Notes under the pieces: model-generated
Databases searched by the model: none
Told to the model about the DNA's origin: nothing
The model's input: the letters and a program-made list of their open reading frames with translations, nothing else
Position numbers and translations under genes: made by a program
Shown: piece after piece, positions 13,650 to 25,600 of the stretch
How positions within the stretch are numbered: the first letter of the stretch is position 1
How the letters are laid out: each line of letters starts with the position of its first letter
Assembly (NCBI GenBank): GCA_965153455.1
Contig: OZ234503.1
Location: 3,844,001 to 3,908,000, forward strand
Direction of reading: 5' to 3'
From: Sphagnum compactum
Taxonomy: Eukaryota > Bryophyta > Sphagnopsida > Sphagnales
Length of the DNA: 64,000 nucleotides

Positions 13650-14111
13650 TTATTATTCAAAAAAATTGTACACCTAATTTTTTTGATCAAATTAACAATA
13701 TATCGAAACCCACTCAATAAATGATAAATATATAAATTATAAGCTTATTCAAAAAATTGTATACCTAATTTTTTTGATCAAATTAACAATATATCAAAAC
13801 CCAATCCAATAAATGATAAATATATAAATTATAAGCTTATTCAAAAAATTGTATATCTAGTTTTTTGATCAAATTAACAATATATCGAAACCCAATCAAT
13901 AAATTATAAATATATAAATTATAAGCTTATTCAAAAAATTGTATACCTAATTTTTTTTTATCAAATTAACAATATATCAAAACCCAATCAATAAATGATA
14001 AATATATAAATTATAAGCTTATTCAAAAAATTGTATACCTAGTTTTTTGATCAAATTAACAATAAATCGAAACCCAATCCAATAAATGATAAATATATAA
14101 ATTATAAGCTT
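13650..14111. repeat. 92 bp HindIII-type tandem satellite, five copies
   Basis: Five head-to-tail copies each end in an AAGCTT site, at 13741, 13833, 13923, 14015 and 14106, so the period is 90-92 bp. Each unit carries TTATTCAAAAAATTGTATAC, a GATCAAATTAACAATA phrase and AAATATATAAATTATAAG. Copies are very similar, with changes mostly in T-run length and a few substitutions (one copy has lost its GATC), so the array is recent. It is very AT-rich and has no coding capacity. Confidence 0.93.
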
Positions 14112-14689
14112 CTGAAAAATTGAAGAACCAAAACTCATACAAAATGGGTTTGGGGGCCGGTTCTCGATTTTGGTTTTGGTTTTCAGGCTAATTCTGGCTA
14201 TGATTTTATTTATTTATTTTATTTGATGTGAAAAATATAATTTTGATGTACACAAACTTTTTATTTTTGGGGTCCTTTAGTAAGTATTGCAAAGGAGGTA
14301 TTAGATAATTGTCCATTATTGTCAAAAATATCATCAATGAAAACTTTGGTTTTAGATTTGCCCTAAACCCTAAAATAGATTATACATTTTTTGTGTGTAA
14401 TCTATTTTTTTTAAAAAAAATTATGTGAAAAAATTATGTGAAAATTAGACAATTAATCTAAAATCTAATTATTATTGGCCTTGGGTTTGATTTGAGTATG
14501 TGCAAAAAGTATCTCTCTCTTAATGTTTTGTCAAAGAACTAGGGCCTCAAACCTTCATAACTAAGATCTAATTCTCCATAAAATTTGCCATTTAGCATAC
14601 CTTAGCAACTAGCTTATTTTTTGGAATCATGAGGATTGTTTTGGGAACAAGTGTTTTTGTTAAATTTACGATCTTCGGGATCCAAAAAG

Positions 14690-14712
14690 AGGGTTTAGGG
14701 TTTAGGGTTTGA
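14690..14712. repeat. Interstitial telomere-like repeat (TTTAGGG)3
   Basis: Three TTTAGGG units, the plant-type telomeric heptamer, in AT-rich DNA upstream of the bHLH gene. Confidence 0.8.
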
Positions 14713-15159
14713 GTTTGTAGGGTGGATCTTCTTAACATGGGAAATTTAATTTGCAGGCCTTGCTAACTTATAGGAAGGTTTTCTTTGGTTTTAGTCTAGT
14801 GTGATGGTTGTAAGAAGTTTGAGTGGTTTAGGGTTGAGTGGTTCCTTCTACTTTGTCTTAGAATTTGGCAAATTTGAACTGGAATTTTTATTTAAAAAAA
14901 ATTTCCCTCAAAATAGAGACTACCAACTAAAATAATTATCAAAAGTAATTTGTTATTTTTATATATAAAAAAATTAAAGGATCAAAAATTGGAAATTTGT
15001 GGGATTTTGATAATCAAATTTGAATAGATCCAATATCAACAAATTAAAAAGGCCATGTTTTAAGTTTAAACATCCTTTTTAAAACAGCAGCTGAATACGA
15101 AAAAGAATCGGCTACAAGGGACATTTTTTTCTGGGATTTAAATGGCAGAATCAGCCTTT

Positions 15160-15480
15160 TAAAAAACAAGGTATGTACACTCGTGGCTTGTTCGTACAGG
15201 TGAGACCACGGTCCAACACATATACCGGCGGGTAAACAGCATCTAATAATATCTTTTGCCGCAGCATAGGGGTAGACGGACCAGCGGTCGTGACGATCCC
15301 AGACAAATGCGGTTTTTGTCTGTGAAGTAAATACTAGTTTTATCTATCGGTCTGATTCACAAACCGCGAGGCCCGAGGATCGGGCTTTCTCTCTCCGAGG
15401 GCGGTCAAGGAAGGTACGCTGAAAATCCCACCTGCCGACCAGAATCCAGAATATTCACCTATATTTACCACCGTTTACTC
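15160..15480 (+). promoter_or_regulatory. Probable promoter region of the bHLH gene
   Basis: Base composition changes sharply here from AT-rich to balanced and CpG-containing sequence, and stays so to the end of the gene. This is where the 5' end of the transcription unit would be expected. I cannot place a TATA box or start site with confidence. Confidence 0.4.
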
Positions 15481-15541
15481 GTTGTGACCTGCGGTCCGTC
15501 AGAGCTTTGTGTCGTCTCTGTGCGCGCGACGGGAGTTTGCG

Positions 15542-15575
<34 letters not shown>

Positions 15576-17229
15576 GTGCGCGACGGGAGTTTGCGAGAGG
15601 GAGAGAGAGTGGGGGCGAAGGTGTTGTAGCCATAGTGAGGAAGATATCGTCGCAGGTACTTTACTTTGTGTTTTTTCCCTTTAAGGTTCTTGTATTGATC
15701 TGTTTTTTCGGAATTCAGAGGAGTGGATTCAACGCTGCCTCTGGTTTCAGCGGGTCGAGGAGTCCGGAGCCAGAGAAAATGGTCTTGGAAGTCGAGGTAG
15801 GTCGGTCGGTCGGAAGAAGTTGATCTGGTTTTGTTGCCGGCTTCTTCTTTCTTCTTCGTCGTCTTCTTTTCTTCTTCTTTTGTGCACCTACTTCACTCGA
15901 GTCTTACTCGAATTTTTTTCTAATGCTTGAAGCTGCTGTTTCAAGTAATTGATGGAGTTGCGGAATCTTTTCTCTGTTTTTTTTTCCTTGGGCTTCCATT
16001 TGTTAAATCCAGGTCGAGTTTCTTGTGTTGTGAGCGAGTTGGGTTGGTCGGGAGTCTCCGGAATTTATTGTTGGATTGTTGTTTTCACGAAGAAGCTGCT
16101 GGGTTTTGAGACTCCTCTGATCATCATCAGCTGCCTGCTAAGATCATGGGTTTAATTGGAGGACTTGCAGCTTAGGATTATGTCTGGTTTTCCTGCCATC
16201 TGATAACAACTGAGATTCACTTGCGAGCTTCTTCAAGAGGTTTTTTTTTAAGGGTGGTGCACAATTGTCGAGGCGCGGATTCTGGCGGATATATAATCTA
16301 AGTTTTGGGTTAAGGATCGGACTTTCATGTATAGAGGTAGTTCTCTTGGATCACAGATTTCTAGGACTTAGGTTCGGCGGAGCTACTGGGGACATTAAAG
16401 CCAGTACCAGTGACAGAGCTGTTGCAACAGAATTTTCTTCCTGAAATTATACGACTTCAAAGCAGCCGCTTGAGGGGTAGGGCTTTAAGAAGCCGGAGCT
16501 AAGCTGCGAGGTTTTTGTATGTCGTCGGAAGCTGAAGAGCTCATTGTTTTCTTTGGGACAAATCAACACGATCACTTGCACATACTGAGATTTTGCAGCT
16601 CAGAGTCTAGAGGGAGTACTGTGAATTAGAGAGAGAGAGAGAGAGAGAGAGTAGAGAAACCGTCTGAGAATCGCTCGTTTTTCGCTCCAGGATCAAGGTG
16701 TCTCTCCAAGGATTCCCTAGTTGGAGCTTGAGTAACTGAGGAATCCTTGAGTTCATGAATTCCTCAAGAGAATTGAACACGAATCTTCAGGTTAATGGGA
16801 TCGCACTAGGGTCTTGCGCTCATGATCACTGTATATCCGTTCTTTAACAGGCTCTGCTTACTCGTAGTAGTGATGCAGCTCGTAATAGTGGAGCCGATGC
16901 GCTTCTACTACTTCTTCTCTTCTTCATGAATCTAGTGCACAGTGTATCGAGCAGCAGCAGGGTACCCAAAAACTGACGGAAAAAGAGAAGAAACTGCACG
17001 AACGGTCTTTAGCAGCGGGCGAGTGTTTTGTAGCAAAAGTTCTTAATCCCAGCTTCTTCTTCTGTCCTGTGCAGGAACGTCGTCAACATTTGGAAGATAG
17101 CGAAGAAAAGAGCTTTTGGTTTCGGGAGAAGACTACCCAGGTATTCCTGTTTTTTTCTCTAACAGCTGCGACGATGGAAGGCAGCTCTGGCAGCAACTTG
17201 TGCCTAATTGCAGCAGAAAAACATTGAAC
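15481..17229 (+). promoter_or_regulatory. Long 5' leader of the bHLH gene with GA tracts, uORFs and a probable leader intron
   Basis: Two (GA)n tracts lie at 15545-15573 and 16627-16651. GA tracts are known binding sites of plant BBR/BPC proteins; a role here is inference. A donor GCAG|GTACTT at 15654/15655 and an acceptor CTGTGCAG at 17074 would frame a 5' intron of about 1.4 kb; removing it would also remove the second GA tract and a 30-codon upstream frame at 16755-16847. A short upstream frame at 17174-17227 (17 codons plus stop) would remain; its stop ends two bases before the main ATG at 17230, an arrangement that could allow reinitiation or damp translation. Confidence 0.45.
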
Positions 17230-19457
17230 ATGAAGGATAGCTTCCCTCAAGTTGCAGCAGCAGCAGCAGGACCTGGACGCACTGGTCATCCATCCCCGTC
17301 CCACCAGCAGCAGCGATGGACACCGTTGCTGCAGCTTGCAGCTGGTGAAGAGAAAACCAGGTTCCACCAGCAGCAGCTGGAATTAGCAACTGTCAAGAGC
17401 GAGGTTATAGATTCCAACATCGACATGACCAGGAGGTTCTCCGATTACCCGATGAATGGTGGTCATGTGATTCTGGAGTCTCCAGCTCCTCCTCCTCCTC
17501 CTCCTCCTCCTGTCCACCATTGTAGCACCAGCTTCCTTAATCCACCTGCCCTTCTGATGCCCACTACTAGTACTACTGGTTTTCAGCGCTACCACTCAGC
17601 ACCAAGCTCCTTATTGCACAGCCTTTGTAGCCTGAATAATTACGAAGATCTGCATCATGGCAGCTTCCCTCAAGCTTCTGGTACTGCATTGGATAGCAGC
17701 AGTAGCTGCAGAAATCGGATCAGTGCTTCCCTCATGTCTCCAGGCTTCTTCTCTGATGGACAGCTTACAACGATAACAGAACAGATGATGGACACATCAG
17801 ATCAGAAGCTTACTAATACTGGCACTGCAACAAACTTGGAACCTGAATTCGATCAGTACATGTGCAACATGAATCCTAGCAATTTCGGAAGGCGTGCTGC
17901 TCTCTCAGCTGCTGCCATGATAGAACAACAATCTGGAAAGTCAGTACTGGCGAATTGGCAAGTCCCCAGTGATGATGTCCTTGTTCCTGGTATGACTTTG
18001 CCTCAAATCATTCTTTCTCTGCTGGCCAGTGTTGATGTATGTTCCTGTGCGGTGTTTTTCTTCAGTTTAGGTGCAAACTTGTAGTTATGGTTTTTGCAGA
18101 TGGCTCTGTTGAAGATTTTTTCCTGAAGGCAAAATTCTTAATTGTGCATCATGACTTTGTGTGATGATTTTGCAGAAGATCCTTTTGAAAGTTTGTTTCC
18201 ATCACTGAAAAACAGGAGCTCAAATAATAATAATGCACATCAGCTGCGAGATGCTGCTAGACAATTAGATGTGGATGAGAGTAACACTTGCAGTCCAACA
18301 AGATTGGGTATGGCTGTTCACTCAATGATGTCAGAAGATCAGGAGAGCAATATCTCTGGGACTTCAGAAGATGCCAATTATGGCAGCTATGGCAGTCAAG
18401 CTCCAGCTATGTTCTCAAGAGATGATTCTTTTCTTCTCAGTGACACTTTGACTTCTTTACAATTTCTGCCAACAAGCCACGAAGGTAAACAACACCACAA
18501 CACCAAACCGGCACATTCATGTCCTTGAAAATACCATATCAGACATTTCAATGTCCTGAAGATTTCGTTTCAATTTTTTTTTCAATCTCCTGAAGATTTT
18601 GTTTCATTTTCATTCTCCATCTTCAGGAGAAAATGAAAAGCCCCTTTCTGTGGAGGAAAAATTCTGCTTGGTAACGGGCCTTCCAGATGCACTAGAAATT
18701 TTCTGCTGGTGCTTTACATATACAGGAGAAGGGTACAGGGCCAGAGGCCCTTAACTTGTTTTGAGGTGCCTAGGCATGAGGGTGGTAGCCTGAGTGATGG
18801 GCACTGAAAAACGAGGAAGGGCCAAGAGCCCTATCCTTCTCCAGCATAAAAACCTGCCCTAATTTTTCAGAGGACCTGCAATTCCACCGCAGAAGACTTC
18901 TTCCATTTTGTAAGATCATTGTTGCTAACACCTTCTGCCTGACAATGGATGTCTAAATACACTAGAAAAATTAGGGCAGGTTCTTAAATCCATATCTAAC
19001 CACTCATATATGTTGTGCAGGTGATATGAATGGCAAGCATCATTATGGGATTGAACTAGGTGAGGCGAAGATGTCCTGTGAGACAGCACAAGGCCCAATG
19101 CGAAGCAGGCCTGCAGGAGCTGTAGCAGCCAGCTTGAAGCGGCACATGAGCCTTCCAGTAGCTAAAACTGAGATGAATTCTGGGCTGGAGGATGTCGCCT
19201 TTGTCGTATCAGTTCCGAGCTGTGGTACTCGAGCAAAGCGTGGGTGTGCAACCCATCCCCGCAGTATTGCAGAGCGTGTACGACGCACCCGTATTAGTGA
19301 GCGTATGAAAAAATTGCAACAGGTGGTTCCCAATATGATTAAGCAAACCAATACATCAGAGATGCTTGACGAAGCTGTGGAATATGTCAAGTCTCTCCAG
19401 AAAATGGTGCAGGAACTCACCAACACTGTGGCAGAATTGAGGGGGCAAAATCACTGA
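17230..19457 (+). CDS. bHLH transcription factor, FBH/AKS type (group IX)
   Basis: Nuclear DNA-binding regulator expected to bind E-box (CANNTG) sites as a dimer. Three exons join in phase: 17230-17989, 18176-18484 and 19021-19457, with donors GTATGA and GTAAAC and acceptors TTTTGCAG and TTGTGCAG. The product is 501 residues. An in-frame TAG at 17098 makes the ATG at 17230 the first usable start. The N-terminal half has Gln/Ala runs, eight prolines (87-94) and the family motif [10 protein letters not shown] (120-129), which has an R-x-x-S pattern like sites for SnRK2-type kinases. The basic helix-loop-helix lies at about 429-490, beginning [20 protein letters not shown], with the basic-region Glu441 and Arg445. 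In Arabidopsis this group includes FBH1-4/AKS1-3, which act on CONSTANS and guard-cell potassium channel genes; orthologous function here is inferred. The bHLH sits uninterrupted in the last exon. Confidence 0.93.
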
Positions 19458-19990
19458 TGAAGCTTTTGTTTGCTCTTTGATGATGGCCCAAGATTCTTCA
19501 TAGGAATATACAGATTCTATTGTTCAGTTGGGTGGGCAAGAAACTGATGGAGAAAAGTTGGCTGCAAAATTTACCTTCACAGCATAGAAAGCTCCTGACA
19601 GGTTTGTGAAGTCTTATAGGCTTCATTTCCTTTGCCTGTTTTGTTTCTTGTACATCTACTTCCGCAAAATGTGTTGCGCGGGTGTACACTGCCAATTTCA
19701 CTATGGATCAGCCTTCAAATAAATATTGAGAGGCTGAATGTTTTGCTTCAATTTGGTCATATGAGAGCTTCACCCATGTGAGCAGGTTCACATCTCTCTC
19801 GCCAATGTAACTGCATCATTGTTTTTTTTTCTCCCCCTTGATTTAGTGTCAGTTGTGAGCATTCCACAAAAGATCTTGTCTTAATTACCCAGTGACACTT
19901 TTTGCAGAAATTGTTCAAACTGTTGAAATGTGGTGAACACATACATCTATCTGTTTGCAGAAGAATATAAACACAACTAGATGTTGGGGT
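19458..19990 (+). other. Probable 3' UTR of the bHLH gene
   Basis: Composition stays gene-like for several hundred bases after the stop. AATAAA at about 19719 is a possible polyadenylation signal. No further coding exon is seen. Confidence 0.4.
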
Positions 19991-21540
19991 TGCTCTGAAA
20001 TTACCAAAGCTGAATACTGATGAAGATATGAGACCAAACCAAACTGAAAATCAAGCAACCCAAAACAGACCACTTTGGTCTTGCTAGCTCCTTAGATCTC
20101 CTTGGATTGTTTTGCACTGTGTTTTCAGGTTGATCTTGTAAGTAAACTTTTGAAAGAACATGTATTATTACCATTGTCTGGACTCTGGAGGGTTTTTCTC
20201 TTTCTGCTTTATCTTTTTCAGGAACAGTGTTTTCTTTCTTAGGAATTTTTGTTTTTAGCCAATGTGGCAATCAAGGTGTAGAAAAAGTGGCTATGATCTC
20301 TTGGGAAATTTAGCCAAATCTGGCTACAAACCATGTACATACAAAGCTTTCATCATTTTTTAATATTTCTGGCTTTACATTGAAAGCCAGGTGAGCTTGC
20401 AAGAGATCTAGCCAGCAAATGGCTGCATTGAGTCATCCATTATCACCAATACCTACTCGTCATTGTTGTCCTTTGCTAGAAATTTGACAAGCATTACTAA
20501 GTTTTGGCCACTTATTGTCACTTACAAAAGGGACACTCTCACCATTGTCAACTATGCATTTGTAGTTGAAATCACTGAATTGTGTGTAGTTAGGATGCTA
20601 ATGTTAGAGTTTGGGTCTATAAGTTAATTTAACAAACTCATTCAATGTGCAAAAACTTACAGTATATTGGCTTTTTGGGTTCAAGTTTCAAATAAATAGA
20701 TCATTGAAGATGAAATTCTTGGCAAAATGATGCACAAATCATGAATTATGACTCCTTCAATGCAAGAATAAGGATGTGAATCTAACCCCAACTTAAGCTT
20801 TGATGGTTGCACCGTTGCACTTGAAAGTTGTTGCAATTTTGTACATTATATTATAGTAATAACTTGTGGATTTTTTAATTTTTTTAATCCCATTTCAAAG
20901 TTGATTATTGGGACTTAGGAGTCAAACCATGGATTCAAGACCATGGATGGAATTTCATTTGTGCATTATGCGTGCTTACTATTATGCTTTTTAGATTTGC
21001 AATGGGGGGAAAGTGTTAAGGTGTTGTGACTCGTGACTAAATTTGCAATTCATGAACCATTGCTTGTTTTAACCTATGTAAAACTTGAGGTATGTTTAAA
21101 TTTAACTGGAGTTTGAACATCAAAAATTTTATCTTTTTTAATGTTTCACGATTGAAATGTTTAAGGTTTAGTCAAGCTTCAATTGCAAGTTCGCATCCTC
21201 TTGAATCCTACATTTGACGCCTACTTTTCTATATGTTTCGAAAGGTTTTCATTCTCATGAATCTTGCATTCAACTTTTTTTATATTTCGAGAAGTTTGCA
21301 TCCTCATAAATTAGTCCTACATTTAACTTTAATATTTTTCAGTTTTGTGTGTTTTGAAAGATTTAGTGTTCATTTGCTTCATGTTGTTGTCCTTTTCTTT
21401 CAATCTTTTTCATTGAGCATGACACCTTTGTAACCTTCTCAAAGCTCCAAGTTTCATGTTTTATTCCTCAAACAAAGTCAAGCAATGTAGCATCTTCTTG
21501 TAGAAACCAAACCCCAAACCTTGTCTCTTCTCTTGAAGCT
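19991..21540. other. Intergenic DNA, no gene seen
   Basis: Gene-like composition fades into AT-rich sequence by about 20.3 kb. No domain, RNA gene or clear repeat is visible. Confidence 0.5.
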
Positions 21541-21555
21541 CTTTCAAATGCTTGG

Positions 21556-22042
21556 GTGTATATTGAAGAGACTAAGAGGAAAAAAAAAGAATATGAGAAA
21601 AAAAAAGGTGTTTTAAGATGTTTGGAATGCAAACTTCTATGGGTTGAGTTAGTGATGGATGAACATGGGAAGGTGCATAAAGTCAAATGCAAGGTTTGTA
21701 CCAAAATAGAGGGCGAGGAAAAGTTAATGGCCCTTAAATTGGACAACCTTTGGAAACATGGTGGAAGGAGGAAGAAAATAATGGCAATCCCAAAAGTTTA
21801 TAATGTTGATGAATACTGCATGAACAAAGATTTTATCCATGCCAAGAATGAACGTTTGTATGCCACAATTAGGAAGGATACTATTATCGATCAATCTACC
21901 AAGCTACTATTTTAAACCTAGGGAGAAAAAATTGGTGCAATTTTTTATTTGTTTCCACCTGTTGTTTGAAGGTAAAGCTATGATTAATTATGAAAATATG
22001 AGTGTTGAATTGTGGCAAAAGGAGCCAATAATGATGTCCTAA
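21556..22042 (+). pseudogene. Broken hAT-like transposase N-terminus (zinc-finger region)
   Basis: The frame from 21556 reads through a CxxC...CxxC segment (LRCLECKLLWVEL, then KVKCKVCTKIEGEEKL) followed by LKLDNLWKHGGRRKK, a TTF/BED-like zinc-finger pattern of domesticated and mobile hAT transposases (ZNF862-like). It stops at 21915. In another frame the next residues (QFFICFHLLFEGKAMINYEN, before 22042) look like the continuation, so at least one frameshift has occurred. No catalytic domain follows. Family assignment rests on pattern recognition only. Confidence 0.5.
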
Positions 22043-23090
22043 ATATAAATTCTAACATTTTTTTACATTGTAATCATAATGTTTGAACAACTTTTTACAT
22101 TATTTCACAATGTTTTCTATGTTTATTAATCATTATATTTGGGTTTTTTCAATGTTGAAAAATATTTTATATTTATTGGATTATTTTTAGACTTATGTTG
22201 ATTTTAGATTAGTATATTAAAGAAGTGGCCATACAAATACAACACGCAATTTTCAACATTAATTTAATTCTTGAGACTTGCAAACATGTCAAATAAACAC
22301 TAGTCATGGCAACATTGGCTCCTTTTATCATGATTTGACCCATGAACAAGTTGCTACATTTTCTCAATGTTAAGAACATTTCGGAAATCCATTAATCAAA
22401 TACAAATAGTTGGGAAATGACATTTTACATGCATGAATTAATTACATCAACAAAACCAAATTTTTGGTTAAAGGTGTTAAGTTCATCATAGCCCCCCCCC
22501 CCCCCCCCCCCCTCCCCCCTTTTCAATTGTATTGTTTGCATATGAGCACTTTTACATCAAAATTTGTGCAATAAGTCTTTTTATCCAACCTTAGAAATGT
22601 GTAACATGATCCCCTTCTAACTTGCTACTTGATTTTGACACCCATTTTAGTTTAACACACCATCAGAAGGAATTAAAGTCTTGAGATTCCATTTGACATT
22701 TCATCATTCACATTATCTTTCATCAAAGATGCATTGTTAAAGGATGTTCGGCATGTCAACCTTTTTCCTTATACTAGGCGATGCCAAGTACCTTTTGGAA
22801 TTCTAACTCATTGCTTTATACAATAGCCATCATATCTATTATGTTGCGCACCCTCCTCTTTCACCTTCATAAACTCCTTTGTTTCCTTTGACTCTTCCCT
22901 CCTTCAAATGTTTTGATGTCTCTTGGGTCCAAGTTCCTTTTACTACACCAATATGCGTTCAAGTTCATTTTGTGTTTCATTAGATTTTGAATGAAATTGA
23001 ACAAATTTATCATGGTGAAAATGGGCAAACCTTTTTTTAAACGGAAACGAGTTACTACAGACAAATGAATTCATTAATAGCTAAATGAAT
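22043..23090. other. Intergenic DNA with a poly-C run
   Basis: Twenty-one C in a row at 22492-22512, then a few more C after one T. No gene is seen; short open frames have no recognisable domain. Confidence 0.6.
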
Positions 23091-23092
23091 TC

Positions 23093-23215
23093 ACCAATAA
23101 TTAATTATGAGCCTAAGTTAGGCACCTAGGAACCTTTATTAGGTTACCTAACCTAAGTTAAGAACCTAGGAACCTTTACTAGGCTACCTAACCTAAATTA
23201 AGAACCTAGGCCACC
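23093..23215. repeat. Tandem CCTAAGTTAGG-type repeat, ~50 bp unit
   Basis: Two to three units of CCTAACCTAAGTTAAG, AACCTAGGAACC and TTTACTAGG phrases. CCTAGG and similar palindromes dominate. Confidence 0.6.
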
Positions 23216-23325
23216 CACCAACGTAGGGTGTAAATGTGAAGGTTTAAACTTTTCACCTTTTTTCACCTCCATGTTTAAAAAACCGATCCTTAACTATTGA
23301 ACCACTATTTAAATGAATGATATTT
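23215..23325 (-). mobile_element. Possible tRNA-like SINE, minus strand
   Basis: Read on the minus strand, TAGTGGTTCAATAGTTAAGG (box-A-like) precedes GTTTAAACCTTCAC (weak box B). The arrangement resembles the candidate at 11950 on plus. Both boxes are degenerate, so this is only suggestive. Confidence 0.25.
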
Positions 23326-23394
23326 TTTGTCATCACATATTATTATGCACATATTTTTTTACCCTAAATAATTCTTGCCAATTATTAACTATTT

Positions 23395-24830
23395 TACTAT
23401 AGGTTATTCTAGGTTATTCTATTATAGGTCATTGTTGGCTATTTTACGTTATTTTACCATAGGCTATTGTTGGTTATTCTAAATTATTATTATCAGTTAT
23501 TTTATCACAAGTTATTGTTGGTTAATTTAAATTATTTTACTATAGGCTATTGTTTGTTATTTTAGGTTATTGGTAGTTATTATATGGTAGGCTATTATTG
23601 GTTATTTTAAGATATTCTACCTTAAATTATTCTTGGTTATTCTATCATAAGTTATTATTGGTTATTCTAAATTATTTTACAATAGGTTATTTTTCATTAT
23701 TCTAAGCTATTTTACCATTGATTATTCTTGGCTATTTTATCATAGGTTATTGTTGGTTGTTATAATTTATTGTACCATTGGCTATTTTTGGTTATTTTAT
23801 CGTAGGCTATTGTTGGCTATTCTAGGCTATTTTACAATAAATTATTTTGACTATTCTATCATAGGTTATTTTTGGTTACTTTAACTTATTTACCATAGGC
23901 AATTATTTGTTACTATATCATAGGTTATTTTTGGTTACTTTAATTTATATACCAAGGCAATTATTGGTTATTCTATCATAGGTTATTTTTGGTTATTTTA
24001 AGTTATTTACCGTAGGCAATTATTGGTTATTTTATCATAGGTTATTTTAGGTTATTTACCATAGGTATTATCATTTATTCTTGGTTATTTTAGGTTATTT
24101 ACCATAGATTATTATTGATTATTTTTGGTTCTTTTAGGTTATTTACCATAGGCTATTATTGGTTATTATATCATAAGTTATTATTGATTATTTTAAGTTA
24201 TTTTATTTTGGGTTATTTTTTATTATTTTATCATAAATTATTGTTGGCTACTTTTGATTATTTTATCATAAGCTATTGTTGGTTATTTTAAGTTAGTTTA
24301 CTTTAAATTATTATTGATTATTTTATCGTAAGCTATTGTTGGATATTTTAGGTTATTTTACCTTAAACTATTATTGGTTATTTTATCATAGGCTATTGTT
24401 AACTATTCAAAGTTATTTTACTTTAAATTTTTTTTGTTATTTTATCGTAGGTTATTGTTGGTTATTTTAAACTATTTACCATACGTTATTGTTGATTATT
24501 CTATCATAGGCTATTATTGGCTATTCTAGTTATTTACCATATGTTATTTTTTGTTATTTTATCATAGGCTATTGTTAAGTTATTGTTAATTATTCAATGT
24601 TATTTACCATATTGTTAGATAATATAAGTTATCATAGGCTATTATTGGCTATTATTGACTATTTTTTACTATTCTATCGTAGGCTATTATTGGTTATTTA
24701 TTGTAGGTTATTTTTTGTTTAAGTTATTATTGGTTATTTTATATTGTTCTACCCTAGGTTATTCCACCTTAAATTATTATATGTTATTTTACCTTTTAGG
24801 TTATAATATTAAATTTCAAGATTTTAAGTT
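23395..24830. repeat. 1.4 kb degenerate TTATT/TAGG minisatellite
   Basis: The whole stretch is built from short phrases (TTATTTTATCATAGG, TTATTGTTGG, TTATTTTAAG, TTATTTACCATAGG) in varying order, with an effective higher unit of about 25-40 bp. TTATT recurs roughly every 10-12 bases. Copies are heavily diverged and there is no usable reading frame. Confidence 0.85.
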
Positions 24831-25600
24831 CTCATACCTTAGGATAAAATAATTTAATGGTAACATAAAGTATAAGGATATTGAATAGTTTAAGGTATAA
24901 CTTGAACATAGGGTATAACATAAAATAATTTAAGGCACTTAAAACAACAACATAAAATAACCTATTTACCATATTAAATTACAAATATAATGAATTATGT
25001 CAATTAATAATGAAACATGATGTCTACATAATGATCTTATAATGACATAACTTTAACAAGGGTGAAATCATTAAGGTGCAATGAACCTATTTCACTTTTA
25101 AAGTCCCATAATGATTTAGGCCAATGAACTGCACCTCATTTTTGTACTTATATTTGTTAGCTCAAAAAAACCTCTAGTTCGAAAATAGGGCTCTCCCAAT
25201 AGCTTTTAGTGGCATTGGACTCATATTAATGGCCACCATTGCCTTGACAACCTATTTAAAAAGTTGGGCCTTTGTAACTTCAATCATAGTTGTTAGGTTT
25301 ATGGTCAACCAATGTCCCTTCTTTTCGAAAGTTTTAACAAGAATTAAAAACAAGACCTTCCCTTGCCAATAATACCTCAAGGTGGCATGTGATTTTCTAC
25401 CGCCTTATCACACACATGTTTTTATCTTTTTGAACAATTCATTAAACAACAAATGGTTCAACTTTAAGATTCCATTTGTGAGAGTTCCCACCATCACACT
25501 TTTTCTAACATGTTCGCCAATGGGATACCTGAAGCCCATTGTGCCCAAATTTTATCATGTTTTGGCCCTGGGGTAAGCACTTATAATTCGACTGGTCTTC
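24831..25600. other. Intergenic DNA, no gene supported
   Basis: AT-rich sequence; a short open frame on plus (25382-25576) may be a fringe of the decayed element that follows. Nothing else is recognised. Confidence 0.45.

Noticed and set aside
17116-17229. An upstream extension of the bHLH protein from a TTG at 17116
   Set aside because: Plant translation rarely starts at TTG, an in-frame TAG lies at 17098, and the first in-frame ATG is 17230.
19043-19426. A 127-codon open frame on minus across the bHLH exon
   Set aside because: It is antisense to a recognised bHLH domain and has no domain of its own.
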